Assembly (NCBI GenBank): GCA_024680815.1
Contig: JAILBQ010000127.1
Location: forward strand, 1-61,854
DNA length: 61,854 bases
Reading direction: 5' to 3'
Source of the DNA: Lachnospiraceae bacterium
Lineage (GTDB): Bacteria; Bacillota; Clostridia; Lachnospirales; Lachnospiraceae
Positions 24,089-32,283 of this stretch are shown here, in pieces. The notes below the pieces were generated by a model that was not told where the DNA came from, did not search any database, and was given only the letters and a program-made list of their open reading frames with translations. Numbering within the stretch: position 1 is the stretch's first letter; each line of letters starts with the position of its first letter. The translations under genes were made by a program, and so were the position numbers.

Positions 24089-25266
24089 TTAGTCCCGGCC
24101 TCCTGTCCGGAAGTCCTGGACTCCGCATCCGGGTTCTGAGCGGCCTGGGCTTCTTTGGCAGCCTGAGCCTCTTCCGCCTCCCGGGCTTCTTTTGCCGCCC
24201 GGGCCTGAGCCTCCTGGGCTTCTTTTGCCTTGCGAAGCTCGTAGCGTTTTATGTTCTTTTTCCTGCTCCTCTTATCAAGGGTAACAACGATAACGGTGAT
24301 TATTAAAACAAACACCAGGAATACCGCTATCTGCGGAATATGCACCACAAACCAGACAAAGAGATCCACGAGCCATTCCTCAACATTTCTAAGATTGTCC
24401 GCAAAACCTTCTCTGATCCGGTCCCAGACCGTCTGTTCGGGAGTCGGCTCCGTATAGACCGCAACCTCTTTTATGTCAAGATATACCGTACTGAAGTTAA
24501 CCTGATTGTCATAGGTACGAAGCTGGGATTCAATACGCTCGAGCTCATAACGCACATCTGTGAGACGGGATTCGACCTGAAGCATCTCCTCCACGCTTTC
24601 AGCCTCTTCCATAAAGGCCAGGAGGCGTTTTTCCTCGGCCTTCAGCGCGTTTTTCCTGCTCTCGGTGTCCACATAGCTTAAGGTTATATCCTCAACGTTT
24701 TTGCTCTGGGAAAGGATATTGCTGTTTTCACTCACCGTTTCCAGAAATTCCGGAAGCTTCGGAGCCGGCACCCTGACAGTAAAGCTGGCGTGTCTGGACG
24801 AGACGGAGGAGCCGGAATAGACATCATAGTAGGAGTTCCCGTTATAGATATCGCTGGATTCTATATATCCGCCCAGAGAGGAGGTCTTTGCTTCAACCTT
24901 TGAAAGGGTCTCGTCAAAGGTCCGGGTCTCGGCGGAAACGTTCATTGTTGTGATAAGCTTTCTTCCTTTAAGAGGATCCGCGTTTTCCTGGGCGTTTCCC
25001 GAATTTCCCTCCGCAGATACATCCCCTGAATCAAAGCCCGAGCCGGCTTCAGCCTCCATTGGTTCTTCCACGGCTTCTTCATAATCGTAATCGTAGCTTT
25101 CCGCGGCCGCCGAATCATAAACTCCGCTCCTCATTTCAGGGGCGGAATCATAGGCCATTCCCGCCTCAGCACTGCTTTTATTCGCCGACTCACGACTGTT
25201 TCCGCAGCCAATCATCAACAGCACGGACGTGAAAACACACACAAAAAGTGTCAGATGTTTTTTCAT
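24085..25266 (-). CDS. DUF4349 lipoprotein with membrane helix
   Basis: A 393-residue lipoprotein. The signal peptide KKHLTLFVCVFTSVLLMIGC ends in a lipobox cysteine. The DUF4349 part spans about residues 95-310: KLITTMNVSAETRTFDETLS, a VSSRHASFTVRVPAPKL strand and a long coiled coil around EEKRLLAFMEEAESVEEML. A membrane helix follows (FLVFVLIITVIVVTL), then a basic stop-transfer and a cytoplasmic Ala/Glu/Gln-rich tail with repeats of KEAQAAQ type. The family is widespread in Firmicutes and uncharacterised. The ATG at 25266 follows AAGGAAGG. It is first in an operon with the EAL protein. Confidence 0.85.
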   Translation of the reverse strand: MKKHLTLFVCVFTSVLLMIGCGNSRESANKSSAEAGMAYDSAPEMRSGVYDSAAAESYDYDYEEAVEEPMEAEAGSGFDSGDVSAEGNSGNAQENADPLKGRKLITTMNVSAETRTFDETLSKVEAKTSSLGGYIESSDIYNGNSYYDVYSGSSVSSRHASFTVRVPAPKLPEFLETVSENSNILSQSKNVEDITLSYVDTESRKNALKAEEKRLLAFMEEAESVEEMLQVESRLTDVRYELERIESQLRTYDNQVNFSTVYLDIKEVAVYTEPTPEQTVWDRIREGFADNLRNVEEWLVDLFVWFVVHIPQIAVFLVFVLIITVIVVTLDKRSRKKNIKRYELRKAKEAQEAQARAAKEAREAEEAQAAKEAQAAQNPDAESRTSGQEAGTK

Positions 25267-25353
25267 GAATACCTTCCTTTCGATGCCCCTGGTTTTTAAG
25301 GGTCTGTACCTATTCAACACTCGTTATTATAACAACAGGTCTTTTCGTCGGCT

Positions 25354-26511
25354 TCAGTATGTAATCCTCTTCTGGATTTCCACCTCAACCCTGCTTAAAA
25401 TATCAGCTATTTTTTCACCGGCATGACCGTCTCCGTAAATCGGCTCAGAGGGGTATGGCCCATGGGCAATCTGTTTCTTAATTGCTTCAAGAATTGCACT
25501 CCGTTGCGCCGGTACATCTATCACGTTGCTCCCCCGCTCCCTTCCGTTCTGTCTTGTTCCGATATTCACACAGGGAGTTCCGATAAAGGCGCCCTCGCGG
25601 ATACCGCTGCTGGAATTGCCCACCAGACAGGCAGTGTTCTTCATCAGGCGCACATAAAGAGGTATTGGCAGGTTTTTAAAGGCATGTATCTTCGCCTCAG
25701 GATATTTTTCCCTGTAGCGCCTTATACCCGTGGAAAGGCCCTCGCTCCCGGCGTCGGCGTTGGGCCAGAGAATGATAATCGGCAGCCCTGTTTCCACGCA
25801 CGCGGAAATTGTCTCGGTAATCTGTTCCTTTGCCTCTTCATATTCAGTGGTTACGGGATGCTGGGAAACAAGGAGGAAGGGTTTTGTCAGATCAAACTCG
25901 GGGCCGACTCCTCCCTCGGAAGAATAAATCTCTGTGGGTACCCCGGAATTTTCGTCCAGAATTTCCTTTACCGTGTCGATCCGGGGACAACCCACAACGA
26001 AAATTGTCTCTTTCTTCTCCCCCAGTTTTTCTATGCGTTCACCGCTCTCTCTGTTAGCGGGAAAATGCACGTGTGCGAATTTGGTGATGGCATGCCGAAT
26101 GCTCTCGTCGATGGTACCTGTGACTTCTCCCCCCATAGTGTGCGCCACCCTGATATTCATATAGGCGGCTGCTATGGTTGCGGCCATCACTTCGTAGCGG
26201 TCTCCGATTACCACAACAAAATCCGGGCCGAGGCGGTCGAAAGCATCCGCAAAGCCAAGCATACCAAGGCCTGCGGTCTTTACCATGGCATTGGGACGAT
26301 CGCCCTCCACCTGCATATATCCCTTCTCATCAATGGGAAATCCGTCCGCCGTAAGAATTCTTTCCAGGTCTCCGTATTTATCCACCAGTCCAGAGCCTCC
26401 CAGAATAACCTGAAGGGTGAGGTCCGGATGAGCCTTTATCGCCGTCAGGGCGGATCTGATTGAGCTGTAATTGGCTCTGCCGCCAATAAAAACACATATT
26501 TTTCTTTTCAA
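25354..26511 (-). CDS. neuC: UDP-N-acetylglucosamine 2-epimerase, hydrolysing (NeuC/LegG type)
   Basis: A 385-residue GT-B fold enzyme that hydrolyses and epimerises a UDP-N-acetyl sugar, giving ManNAc or a related sugar for nonulosonic acid synthesis. Visible landmarks are the N-terminal VFIGGRANYSS, VVVIGDRYEVMAA, HTMGGEVTGTIDESIRH and the late LVGNSSSGIREGAF. NeuC and LegG cannot be told apart by eye. The start is a TTG at 26511 with GGGAGGA upstream; no in-frame ATG lies near. The promoter region holds a perfect 16-base palindrome. It follows neuB in the same direction but after a 300-base AT-rich gap, so it is probably transcribed separately. Confidence 0.9.
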   Translation of the reverse strand: MKRKICVFIGGRANYSSIRSALTAIKAHPDLTLQVILGGSGLVDKYGDLERILTADGFPIDEKGYMQVEGDRPNAMVKTAGLGMLGFADAFDRLGPDFVVVIGDRYEVMAATIAAAYMNIRVAHTMGGEVTGTIDESIRHAITKFAHVHFPANRESGERIEKLGEKKETIFVVGCPRIDTVKEILDENSGVPTEIYSSEGGVGPEFDLTKPFLLVSQHPVTTEYEEAKEQITETISACVETGLPIIILWPNADAGSEGLSTGIRRYREKYPEAKIHAFKNLPIPLYVRLMKNTACLVGNSSSGIREGAFIGTPCVNIGTRQNGRERGSNVIDVPAQRSAILEAIKKQIAHGPYPSEPIYGDGHAGEKIADILSRVEVEIQKRITY

Positions 26512-26527
26512 AAGGAGTTCCTCCCTA

Positions 26528-26550
26528 AAGTAAATATTTACTTAATTATA
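26528..26550 (-). promoter_or_regulatory. neuC promoter -10 with overlapping 16-base palindrome
   Basis: On the minus strand TATAAT (26550-26545) is followed at once by the perfect palindrome AAGTAAATATTTACTT (26543-26528), which would cover the transcription start, and then by the GGGAGGA binding site. The -35 box is poor. The position fits a repressor operator; the regulator is unknown. Confidence 0.55.
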
Positions 26551-26649
26551 CCCTCTCATGCGGAAAAATGGAAAAAAAGGTGATTTCGCGTGGAAATCCC
26601 TGTTTATTTTCGTAAAAAATCGATAGAGCGGATTTTTGAATATTATTGC

Positions 26650-26751
26650 TTTATGTTAACCTATCTAACGCTTGTGTTTTCGGGATTTTTTGGAATTTTG
26701 AGTTGACATAATTATTTCTGTCGGTTTGTTCTGATTTATGTTAACTTATCT
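26650..26751. repeat. Two 17-base direct repeats around GTTAAC
   Basis: TTTATGTTAACCTATCT (26650-26666) and TTTATGTTAACTTATCT (26735-26751) differ at one base and start 85 bases apart, close to eight helical turns. Each is centred on the palindrome GTTAAC. They lie 100-200 bases upstream of the neuC -10 and may be activator or looping sites. Confidence 0.55.
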
Positions 26752-26814
26752 GTATTACAGCTTTTTCTCGCTGCACCCGCAATCCGCATAAAATCAGGTC
26801 TCCCGGCTTTTCCA

Positions 26815-27825
26815 CTACTGCTCTCCCACATCCTCCAGACGGATCATTTCATCAAAATGGAGTGCCCTCAATGCCTTTTTCCCGATTATTTCCCGATAAT
26901 ATCGTGTTTCAAGCCCTGTTCCCGGCTTTTTATAGCCCAGCATGCCTTCCGTAATCACAGTTCCCTCAGGGATCTCACAGGCTGCCACGATGCTCTTCTG
27001 GAAGATCGTTTTCATTTCTTCGAATGAAGTAACATCTGTTTTGTCCACGGGATGCACCAGTGCGCATTCCAGATTCTTTATGGAATCGCATAACTGCGCC
27101 ATTTCGTCGGGTTCCAGCGACATCTTTGCGTCAGGCCCGTACATCTTCTTACTCAGAGTAAAGTGCTTTTCAATAACACGTGCCCCTTTTATAAAGGCAC
27201 CAATCGAGGCCCACTCCCCCGGAGTGTGATCCGAAAATCCCAGAGGTACCCCGGGATATTTCTCCCTGAAAAGATCCAATACGTTCAACCCCACTTTTTC
27301 GGGTGTGCATGGATATTCGGAGGTGCATTGCATCAAAACTATATTGCAGTTGTTATTTAAAAAGATCTCCATGCACTCATCCAGTTCCTTTAAGGAGCTC
27401 ATTCCCGATGAAATTATGATGGGCACATTACAGGAGGCCAGATATTCCAGATAGGGAATATTCGTAATCTCACCGGAGGGGATTTTATATGCATCTGTCC
27501 CCAGCTCCTGCAAAAGCTTTACGGCTTCAATCGAAAACGGCGAAGAAATAAATTCTACGCCGTTTTCCGCCGCGCATTCCCTGCATTCCCTCCATTGCTC
27601 CATGGAAAACGCCGTACGTTTAAAATATTCATATCTGGGCTCCGCTTTAAAATACGGAGGCTGCGGCGCGTTGCGGATGGTCTCCGCCTCCGAGATATGG
27701 GTCTGCAGCTTAACCGCATCCACTCCGCACTCCGCCGCAGCCCGGATCATTGCTTTCGCCTGTCCGAGGCTTCCGTCGTGGGTCATCCCCAGTTCGGCGA
27801 TTATTTTTCGTTTTGTAAAATCCAT
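26815..27825 (-). CDS. neuB: N-acetylneuraminate synthase-type enzyme (NeuB)
   Basis: A 336-residue enzyme that condenses an N-acetylated sugar with PEP to form a nonulosonic acid (sialic, legionaminic or similar). The TIM-barrel part shows IIAELGMTHDGSL, VDAVKLQTHI, AYKIPSGEITNIPYLEY, MQCTSEYPC and GFSDHTPGEW, then HFTLSKKMYGPDAKMSLEP. The C-terminal SAF/antifreeze-like domain has IPEGTVITEGMLGYKKPGTG. The ATG at 27825 follows GAAAGGAAAAAT; the longer frame would run into the dehydrogenase gene. Together with NeuC it gives two of three steps; no CMP-sugar synthetase (NeuA) was found in the window. Confidence 0.92.
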   Translation of the reverse strand: MDFTKRKIIAELGMTHDGSLGQAKAMIRAAAECGVDAVKLQTHISEAETIRNAPQPPYFKAEPRYEYFKRTAFSMEQWRECRECAAENGVEFISSPFSIEAVKLLQELGTDAYKIPSGEITNIPYLEYLASCNVPIIISSGMSSLKELDECMEIFLNNNCNIVLMQCTSEYPCTPEKVGLNVLDLFREKYPGVPLGFSDHTPGEWASIGAFIKGARVIEKHFTLSKKMYGPDAKMSLEPDEMAQLCDSIKNLECALVHPVDKTDVTSFEEMKTIFQKSIVAACEIPEGTVITEGMLGYKKPGTGLETRYYREIIGKKALRALHFDEMIRLEDVGEQ

Positions 27826-27880
27826 ATTTTTCCTTTCATATTCCGGTTTTTCAATAACAGTTGTATTTACCGGCTTCAAA

Positions 27881-29197
27881 TTAAAGCCGCCAGTACAGAT
27901 AACCGGCTTCCTCAAAGACCTTCCGGTCGAGTATGCCTTTGACATCGGCGAGAAGCTTCCCGGAAAGGCCGGGCCTGTACATGGCGTCAAAATCCTCCCT
28001 CTTTAATCTTGTGAAGCTCTCATGCCCCACCGCAAGAATCAGGGCGTCACACTCCCGGATATCCTCCGGCTTTACCAGTTCGATACCATAAAGAGAGCGG
28101 GCCTCCGCCGCGTCCGCCTCAGGATCCGCGATCAGCGGCTCTATACCGTATTCACGAAGCTCGCGCACGATATCAATAACCTTGGTGTTCCTCGTATCCG
28201 GGCAGTTTTCCTTAAAGGTGAACCCCAGAATCGCCACCTTTGCGCTTCTTATGGAGCCGTCCAGACGAATAAGGTTTTTTATCAGGCTTTCAGCCACGTA
28301 TTTACCCATATCATCGTTAATCCGCCGGCCTGAAAGAATAATCTGGCTGTGGTACCCCAGCGCCTCCGCCTTATAGGTCAGGTAGTAGGGGTCAATACCG
28401 ATGCAGTGACCGCCCACAAGGCCGGGGCGGAAATTCAGGAAATTCCACTTTGTTTCCGCAGCCTTCAGCACCGAAAGCGTGTCTATACCCATTTTATGGA
28501 AGATCATGGAAAGTTCGTTCATAAAAGCGATGTTGATGTCCCTCTGGGAATTTTCTATGACCTTCGCAGCTTCCGCCACCTTAATGCTCTCCGCCCGGTA
28601 AACGCCGGCCTCCACAACGAGACTGTAGACATTTGCCACCTCTTCCAGGGTTTCCTCATCCATTCCGGACACAATCTTGGTTATCGTCTCCAGACGGTGA
28701 ATCCTGTCCCCGGGATTAATACGCTCGGGTGAATAACCGATTTTAAAATCCGCCCCGCATTTAAGCCCCGATTCCTCTTCCAGAATCGGCACGCAGATCT
28801 CTTCCGTGACTCCGGGATAGACCGTGGACTCGAAAACCACGACTGAACCCTTTTTAAGATGGCGGCCCAGCACGTGGCTTGCGCCCTCCACAGGGCGTAA
28901 ATCCGGGGTATGATCCGCGTTAACGGGCGTAGGCACCGCGACAATGTGAAAGAGGGCCTCCTCCAGCCGTTTTTCGTCAGCGGTAAAATCCACGCTGCAC
29001 TCTTTTATGCACTCATCGCCCACCTCGTTGGTGGGATCGATCCCGGCGCGGTATTTCTTTATTTTTTCCTCATTGATGTCAAAACCGATAACATCTGTTT
29101 TTCGGGAAAAAGATACGGCAATGGGCATTCCGACGTAGCCCAGGCCCACAAGTGAAAGCTTCGCTTCATGGTTTATAAGTTTTTCATATACAGACAT
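27881..29197 (-). CDS. Nucleotide-sugar 6-dehydrogenase (WecC/TviB type)
   Basis: A 438-residue NAD-dependent enzyme that oxidises a UDP-sugar to the uronic acid in two steps. The N-terminal Rossmann motif is SLVGLGYVGMPIAVSFS. The central part has VAEAAKVIENSQRDINIAF, and the catalytic cysteine lies in VGGHCIGIDPYYL. The C-terminal domain has TFKENCPDTRNTKV. The spelling NSQRDINIA and GIDPTNEVGDE is closest to UDP-HexNAc dehydrogenases such as TviB or WbpO. Exact substrate (GlcNAc, GalNAc or ManNAc) is not decided. It lies between GT2 and neuB in the surface-polymer cluster. Confidence 0.9.
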   Translation of the reverse strand: MSVYEKLINHEAKLSLVGLGYVGMPIAVSFSRKTDVIGFDINEEKIKKYRAGIDPTNEVGDECIKECSVDFTADEKRLEEALFHIVAVPTPVNADHTPDLRPVEGASHVLGRHLKKGSVVVFESTVYPGVTEEICVPILEEESGLKCGADFKIGYSPERINPGDRIHRLETITKIVSGMDEETLEEVANVYSLVVEAGVYRAESIKVAEAAKVIENSQRDINIAFMNELSMIFHKMGIDTLSVLKAAETKWNFLNFRPGLVGGHCIGIDPYYLTYKAEALGYHSQIILSGRRINDDMGKYVAESLIKNLIRLDGSIRSAKVAILGFTFKENCPDTRNTKVIDIVRELREYGIEPLIADPEADAAEARSLYGIELVKPEDIRECDALILAVGHESFTRLKREDFDAMYRPGLSGKLLADVKGILDRKVFEEAGYLYWRL

Positions 29198-29243
29198 CAG
29201 ATTCCTCCTGTTTATTTTTTCGTGTTCAGTTTAATAACTCATG

Positions 29244-30167
29244 TTACTTTCCGCGTCTGCTGTCCCTTACCTTGATTTTCCACTGCTCCAGGAAATGCTT
29301 CGGGGAAGTAAAGAAGGCCCCGATATACCAGAAAAACGCCCTTATCGCACAGGAAAAGCCCTGTTCCTGCATGCCCATCATATAATAGTGCGCTCTGTGA
29401 AACACAATATTAAACCTGGCAGCCCGGCTTTTTTCAATATCCTCCCGGTATTTCCGGTAAATAATGTCATGACCCTCCATGCAAAGACGCCATTTACGGG
29501 AAATCTGGTCGCCTTCACGGCTCAGATAATGCCGGTAAAGAGGCCTCGAAACGCCTGACAGAGAGAAGCTGCGGCTTAACCGTATCCACATCTCATAATC
29601 CTGCCTGGCAGGAAGACTCTCATCGAACATTCCGCAGACCTCAAAAGCGGCTTTTCGTATGACGGCCTGAGAAGTGGAGCCGATGTAGTCCTGCTCCAGC
29701 ATATCCGCATAGGTCACGGTTTCCCGAAACTGACCCTGCTCCCAGATCTGATATGTATCTGATCCCGCTCCGGTTTCCTTTACAAGAAAGCCGTTACAGT
29801 AGCACATCGCGGTCTCCGGCTTTTTAATCAGCAGGTCAAGCTGTTTTTCAAGCTTGTCCGGAAGCCACTCGTCGTCATCATCCAGAAAAGCTATATATTC
29901 ACCCCGGGCGTGACGGATCCCCGTATTCCTCGCTTTCTGGGCACCATGGCCGTTTTCGGCAGGGTAAACCGTGATTTTTTCCGAAAAAGCCTTTAACGCC
30001 TCAAGGGCGTCGGAATACCGCGCGGCTCCCTCCCCGCGGTTGTCATCAATAATTAAAATCTCAGTATTTAAGTATGTTTGATTGATAACGCTCGTTACCG
30101 CCCTGACGACAATCTCCTGCTCCCGTTTATAACTGGTAATTATACAGCTCACCAGAGGTTCCGTCAT
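29244..30167 (-). CDS. Family 2 glycosyltransferase
   Basis: A 307-residue GT-A fold transferase. The N-terminal SCIITSYKREQEIVVRAVTS, LIIDDN, and the metal-binding run FLDDDDEWLPDKL are diagnostic for GT2. The C-terminal part (YEMWIRLSRSFSLSGVSRPL) is typical of capsule and teichoic-acid type enzymes. There is no membrane segment, so it acts at the inner face on a lipid-linked or polymer acceptor. The ATG at 30167 (MTEPLVSCII) follows GGGGGAAGG. It is encoded 64 bases after capA and before the nucleotide-sugar dehydrogenase. Donor and acceptor cannot be predicted. Confidence 0.92.
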   Translation of the reverse strand: MTEPLVSCIITSYKREQEIVVRAVTSVINQTYLNTEILIIDDNRGEGAARYSDALEALKAFSEKITVYPAENGHGAQKARNTGIRHARGEYIAFLDDDDEWLPDKLEKQLDLLIKKPETAMCYCNGFLVKETGAGSDTYQIWEQGQFRETVTYADMLEQDYIGSTSQAVIRKAAFEVCGMFDESLPARQDYEMWIRLSRSFSLSGVSRPLYRHYLSREGDQISRKWRLCMEGHDIIYRKYREDIEKSRAARFNIVFHRAHYYMMGMQEQGFSCAIRAFFWYIGAFFTSPKHFLEQWKIKVRDSRRGK

Positions 30168-30231
30168 GCTTGCCTTCCCCCGCGTTTTACGCAATGCTCG
30201 TTTTTCCCGCCCCGGGGCGCCGGGGGATATT

Positions 30232-31302
30232 TCATCTTCCGTTTCCTAAAAGCGCGGACAGTCCGCCGAAATGCTTCTTCAGGTTCCGGTATGTATTATA
30301 TGCTCCCGCTGTAATCCGGGACGAAAAACCCGAATCCTTCAAAACAGGATTGCTGTTTCGGGCCTGCTCCTTCGCAAACTTCCTGTACTCCGGGCTTTCC
30401 GGGTCAGACTTAGGCATCAGCGGCAGAAATGACAATTCTTCCATAAGGCGGCTTTTTCCTGTTTCTCTGTCGTATACAACGCCAAGGGTTTCGGTAACGC
30501 CCGTTTCTGTATCAAAAATCACTCCCAGACCGTAGTCGCAGAGATTATCCGGAGTGTGGTCAAACTTCTTTGCGAAACCGGCTCTCCGGGAGCTGAAATA
30601 AAAATTCCCCAGCGAAAACCACACCGGCTTGCCGCCCAGCTGCGTCACCGGCTGCACGCAATGGGGATGATGTCCGATTACGGCCTGCACACCCGGTAAG
30701 GCTGTAAGATGACTCGCCAGAGTTATGTCAACCGGCATCGGATAGGGATTGAACTCATAACCCCAGTGCATAAGCACCACTGCCGGCAGTCCCGGCTCCG
30801 TCTCCTGAAGAGACCGCAATGCAGGAAGAATCACTTTTTCCTCCCGGGGCGCACAGCCGGGGCGGTTTTCTTTCGCATACACCGTCTCCTCGGCGCCCCA
30901 GCCGAAATTAAATAACGCAAGCTTTGTTTCGCCGTCTTCCATAATCAGCGGTTTCACGGCTTCCGTTAAATTATTCCCGGCCCCCACAGTCCGGATTCCC
31001 GCGCCCTCAAGGGTCTTCCGCATTTCAGAAAGACCCTCCGGCCCGTAGTCCATCGTGTGATTATTTGCCAGGGTCACCGCCACTGTATTAAGCCGCAGAA
31101 GCGCTTCGAGGCACTGCTCTGACTGCGCAAGACGGGCTCCCCGCTTCCTGATCGGCTTAAGTCCGGAAGGATCACAGAGTACTCCCTCCAGATTTATGAC
31201 CGTGCTGAGCCCCCGGGCTCTCACCTCTTCGGCCAGAGCATCTATATCTCCCGCGATTTCGGGAAAATCATAATAAAAATCTCCAAGAAATAATAACTTC
31301 AT
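30232..31302 (-). CDS. CapA-family metallophosphatase-like protein
   Basis: A 356-residue protein of the CapA/PgsA family, whose members have a calcineurin-like fold and occur in capsule and poly-gamma-glutamate loci. Motifs seen are FLGDFYYD, VINLEGVLC, VTLANNHTMDYG, VLMHWGYEFNPYP and AVIGHHPHCVQP. Unlike exported CapA proteins it has no signal peptide or N-terminal membrane helix, so a cytoplasmic place is likely. The first ATG is used. It is the first gene of the minus-strand run capA, GT2, dehydrogenase, neuB, and is divergent from the TupA-like gene. Confidence 0.88.
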   Translation of the reverse strand: MKLLFLGDFYYDFPEIAGDIDALAEEVRARGLSTVINLEGVLCDPSGLKPIRKRGARLAQSEQCLEALLRLNTVAVTLANNHTMDYGPEGLSEMRKTLEGAGIRTVGAGNNLTEAVKPLIMEDGETKLALFNFGWGAEETVYAKENRPGCAPREEKVILPALRSLQETEPGLPAVVLMHWGYEFNPYPMPVDITLASHLTALPGVQAVIGHHPHCVQPVTQLGGKPVWFSLGNFYFSSRRAGFAKKFDHTPDNLCDYGLGVIFDTETGVTETLGVVYDRETGKSRLMEELSFLPLMPKSDPESPEYRKFAKEQARNSNPVLKDSGFSSRITAGAYNTYRNLKKHFGGLSALLGNGR

Positions 31303-31410
31303 GTCTGCCTGACAAAACCTTCGGCTTCTTGAAGAACCCGGGCGCTTATGCTACTCTGTTGTCAAGATAATTCTTATTGAGCACAGCAGCACTGATTCCG
31401 GGGGGACTCC

Positions 31411-32283
31411 ATGAAGCTCAAATACTGGCTTGGCTATTATCACGAGCGGCTGATGCCGCCTTTTCTCTATCCGCTGGCGCTGAAAAACTGGTTTAAAAAG
31501 TGCACCGGCAGAAAGCTTAACCTCAAAAATCCCGTAACCTTCGACGACAAGATAAACTGGGTCAAGCTTTACGGCCTTATGCCGGAAATGACGACCCTGT
31601 CGGATAAGTACGCCGTCCGCTCCTGGGTGGCCGAAAAGATCGGCGAAAAGTATCTGGTACCTCTTCTGGGTGTCTGGAACCGCTTCGAAGAAATCGATTT
31701 TGACGCCCTTCCGGAGCGTTTTGTCTTAAAAACCAACAACGGATCGGAAACCAATATAATCGTCACGGACAAAGCCGGTTTCGATAAGGCCGCTGCCGCA
31801 AAAAAATTCAGGGCATGGCTTAAGATGAATTTTGCCTTCAAGTTCGGCTATCAGCTTCAATACCGCGATATTCCGCCTAAAATCATCGCCGAGGAATATA
31901 TCGACAACGGCGGAAACAATCTCTATGATTACAAGGTTCACTGCTTTTCCGGCGTCCCGAAATATATCGAATACATCGGCGACCGGCATACCTCTCCCCA
32001 TGAAATCTACATGGATACAAAGTGGAATAAACAGGATTTTTACGACGCGGTCTTCCCGCAGTATCCCGAAATTCCTCCGAAGCCGGAGCGCCTTGATGAG
32101 CTCCTGTCGCTTGCTGAAACCTTAAGTCAGGGCTTTCCCTATGTCCGGACGGATTTTTATATCCTTAATTCCGGTGAAATAAAGTTCGGTGAAATGACCT
32201 TTACTCCTGGAAGCGGCCAGTACACCTGGCAGCCGGAAAGCGCTGATATTGAGGTCGGAAAGCTTATGAAGATTCCTTATTAG
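31411..32283 (+). CDS. TupA-like ATP-grasp protein
   Basis: A 290-residue protein of the ATP-grasp type found in teichuronopeptide and capsule loci, commonly named for TupA and often mis-annotated as glycosyltransferase. It shows FDDKINWVKLYGLMP, the ATP-grasp strand RFVLKTNNGSETNIIV, IIAEEYIDNGG, YDYKVHCFSGVPKYIEY and DFYILNSGEIKFGEMTF with the final Gly-rich ligand loop. It is expected to join an amino acid or similar group to a uronic acid. This fits the uronic-acid-forming dehydrogenase nearby. GGGGGGACTCC precedes the ATG. It is the only plus-strand gene in the cluster and its last 20 bases overlap the 3' end of the YidC-fusion gene. Confidence 0.88.
   Translation: MKLKYWLGYYHERLMPPFLYPLALKNWFKKCTGRKLNLKNPVTFDDKINWVKLYGLMPEMTTLSDKYAVRSWVAEKIGEKYLVPLLGVWNRFEEIDFDALPERFVLKTNNGSETNIIVTDKAGFDKAAAAKKFRAWLKMNFAFKFGYQLQYRDIPPKIIAEEYIDNGGNNLYDYKVHCFSGVPKYIEYIGDRHTSPHEIYMDTKWNKQDFYDAVFPQYPEIPPKPERLDELLSLAETLSQGFPYVRTDFYILNSGEIKFGEMTFTPGSGQYTWQPESADIEVGKLMKIPY

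Larger units (their letters stand above)
26512..26814. other. AT-rich 303-base regulatory gap between neuB and neuC
   Basis: No coding frame is supported. The stretch is much more AT-rich than its flanks. It holds the neuC promoter and palindrome at its left end and two 17-base direct repeats further right (separate entries). No clear hairpin with a T tract was found after neuB. Confidence 0.6.

Noticed and set aside
25423..26463. 346-codon open frame antisense to neuC
   Set aside because: Opposite a well-supported epimerase gene; the product is rich in His, Cys and Arg in a way typical of shadow frames.
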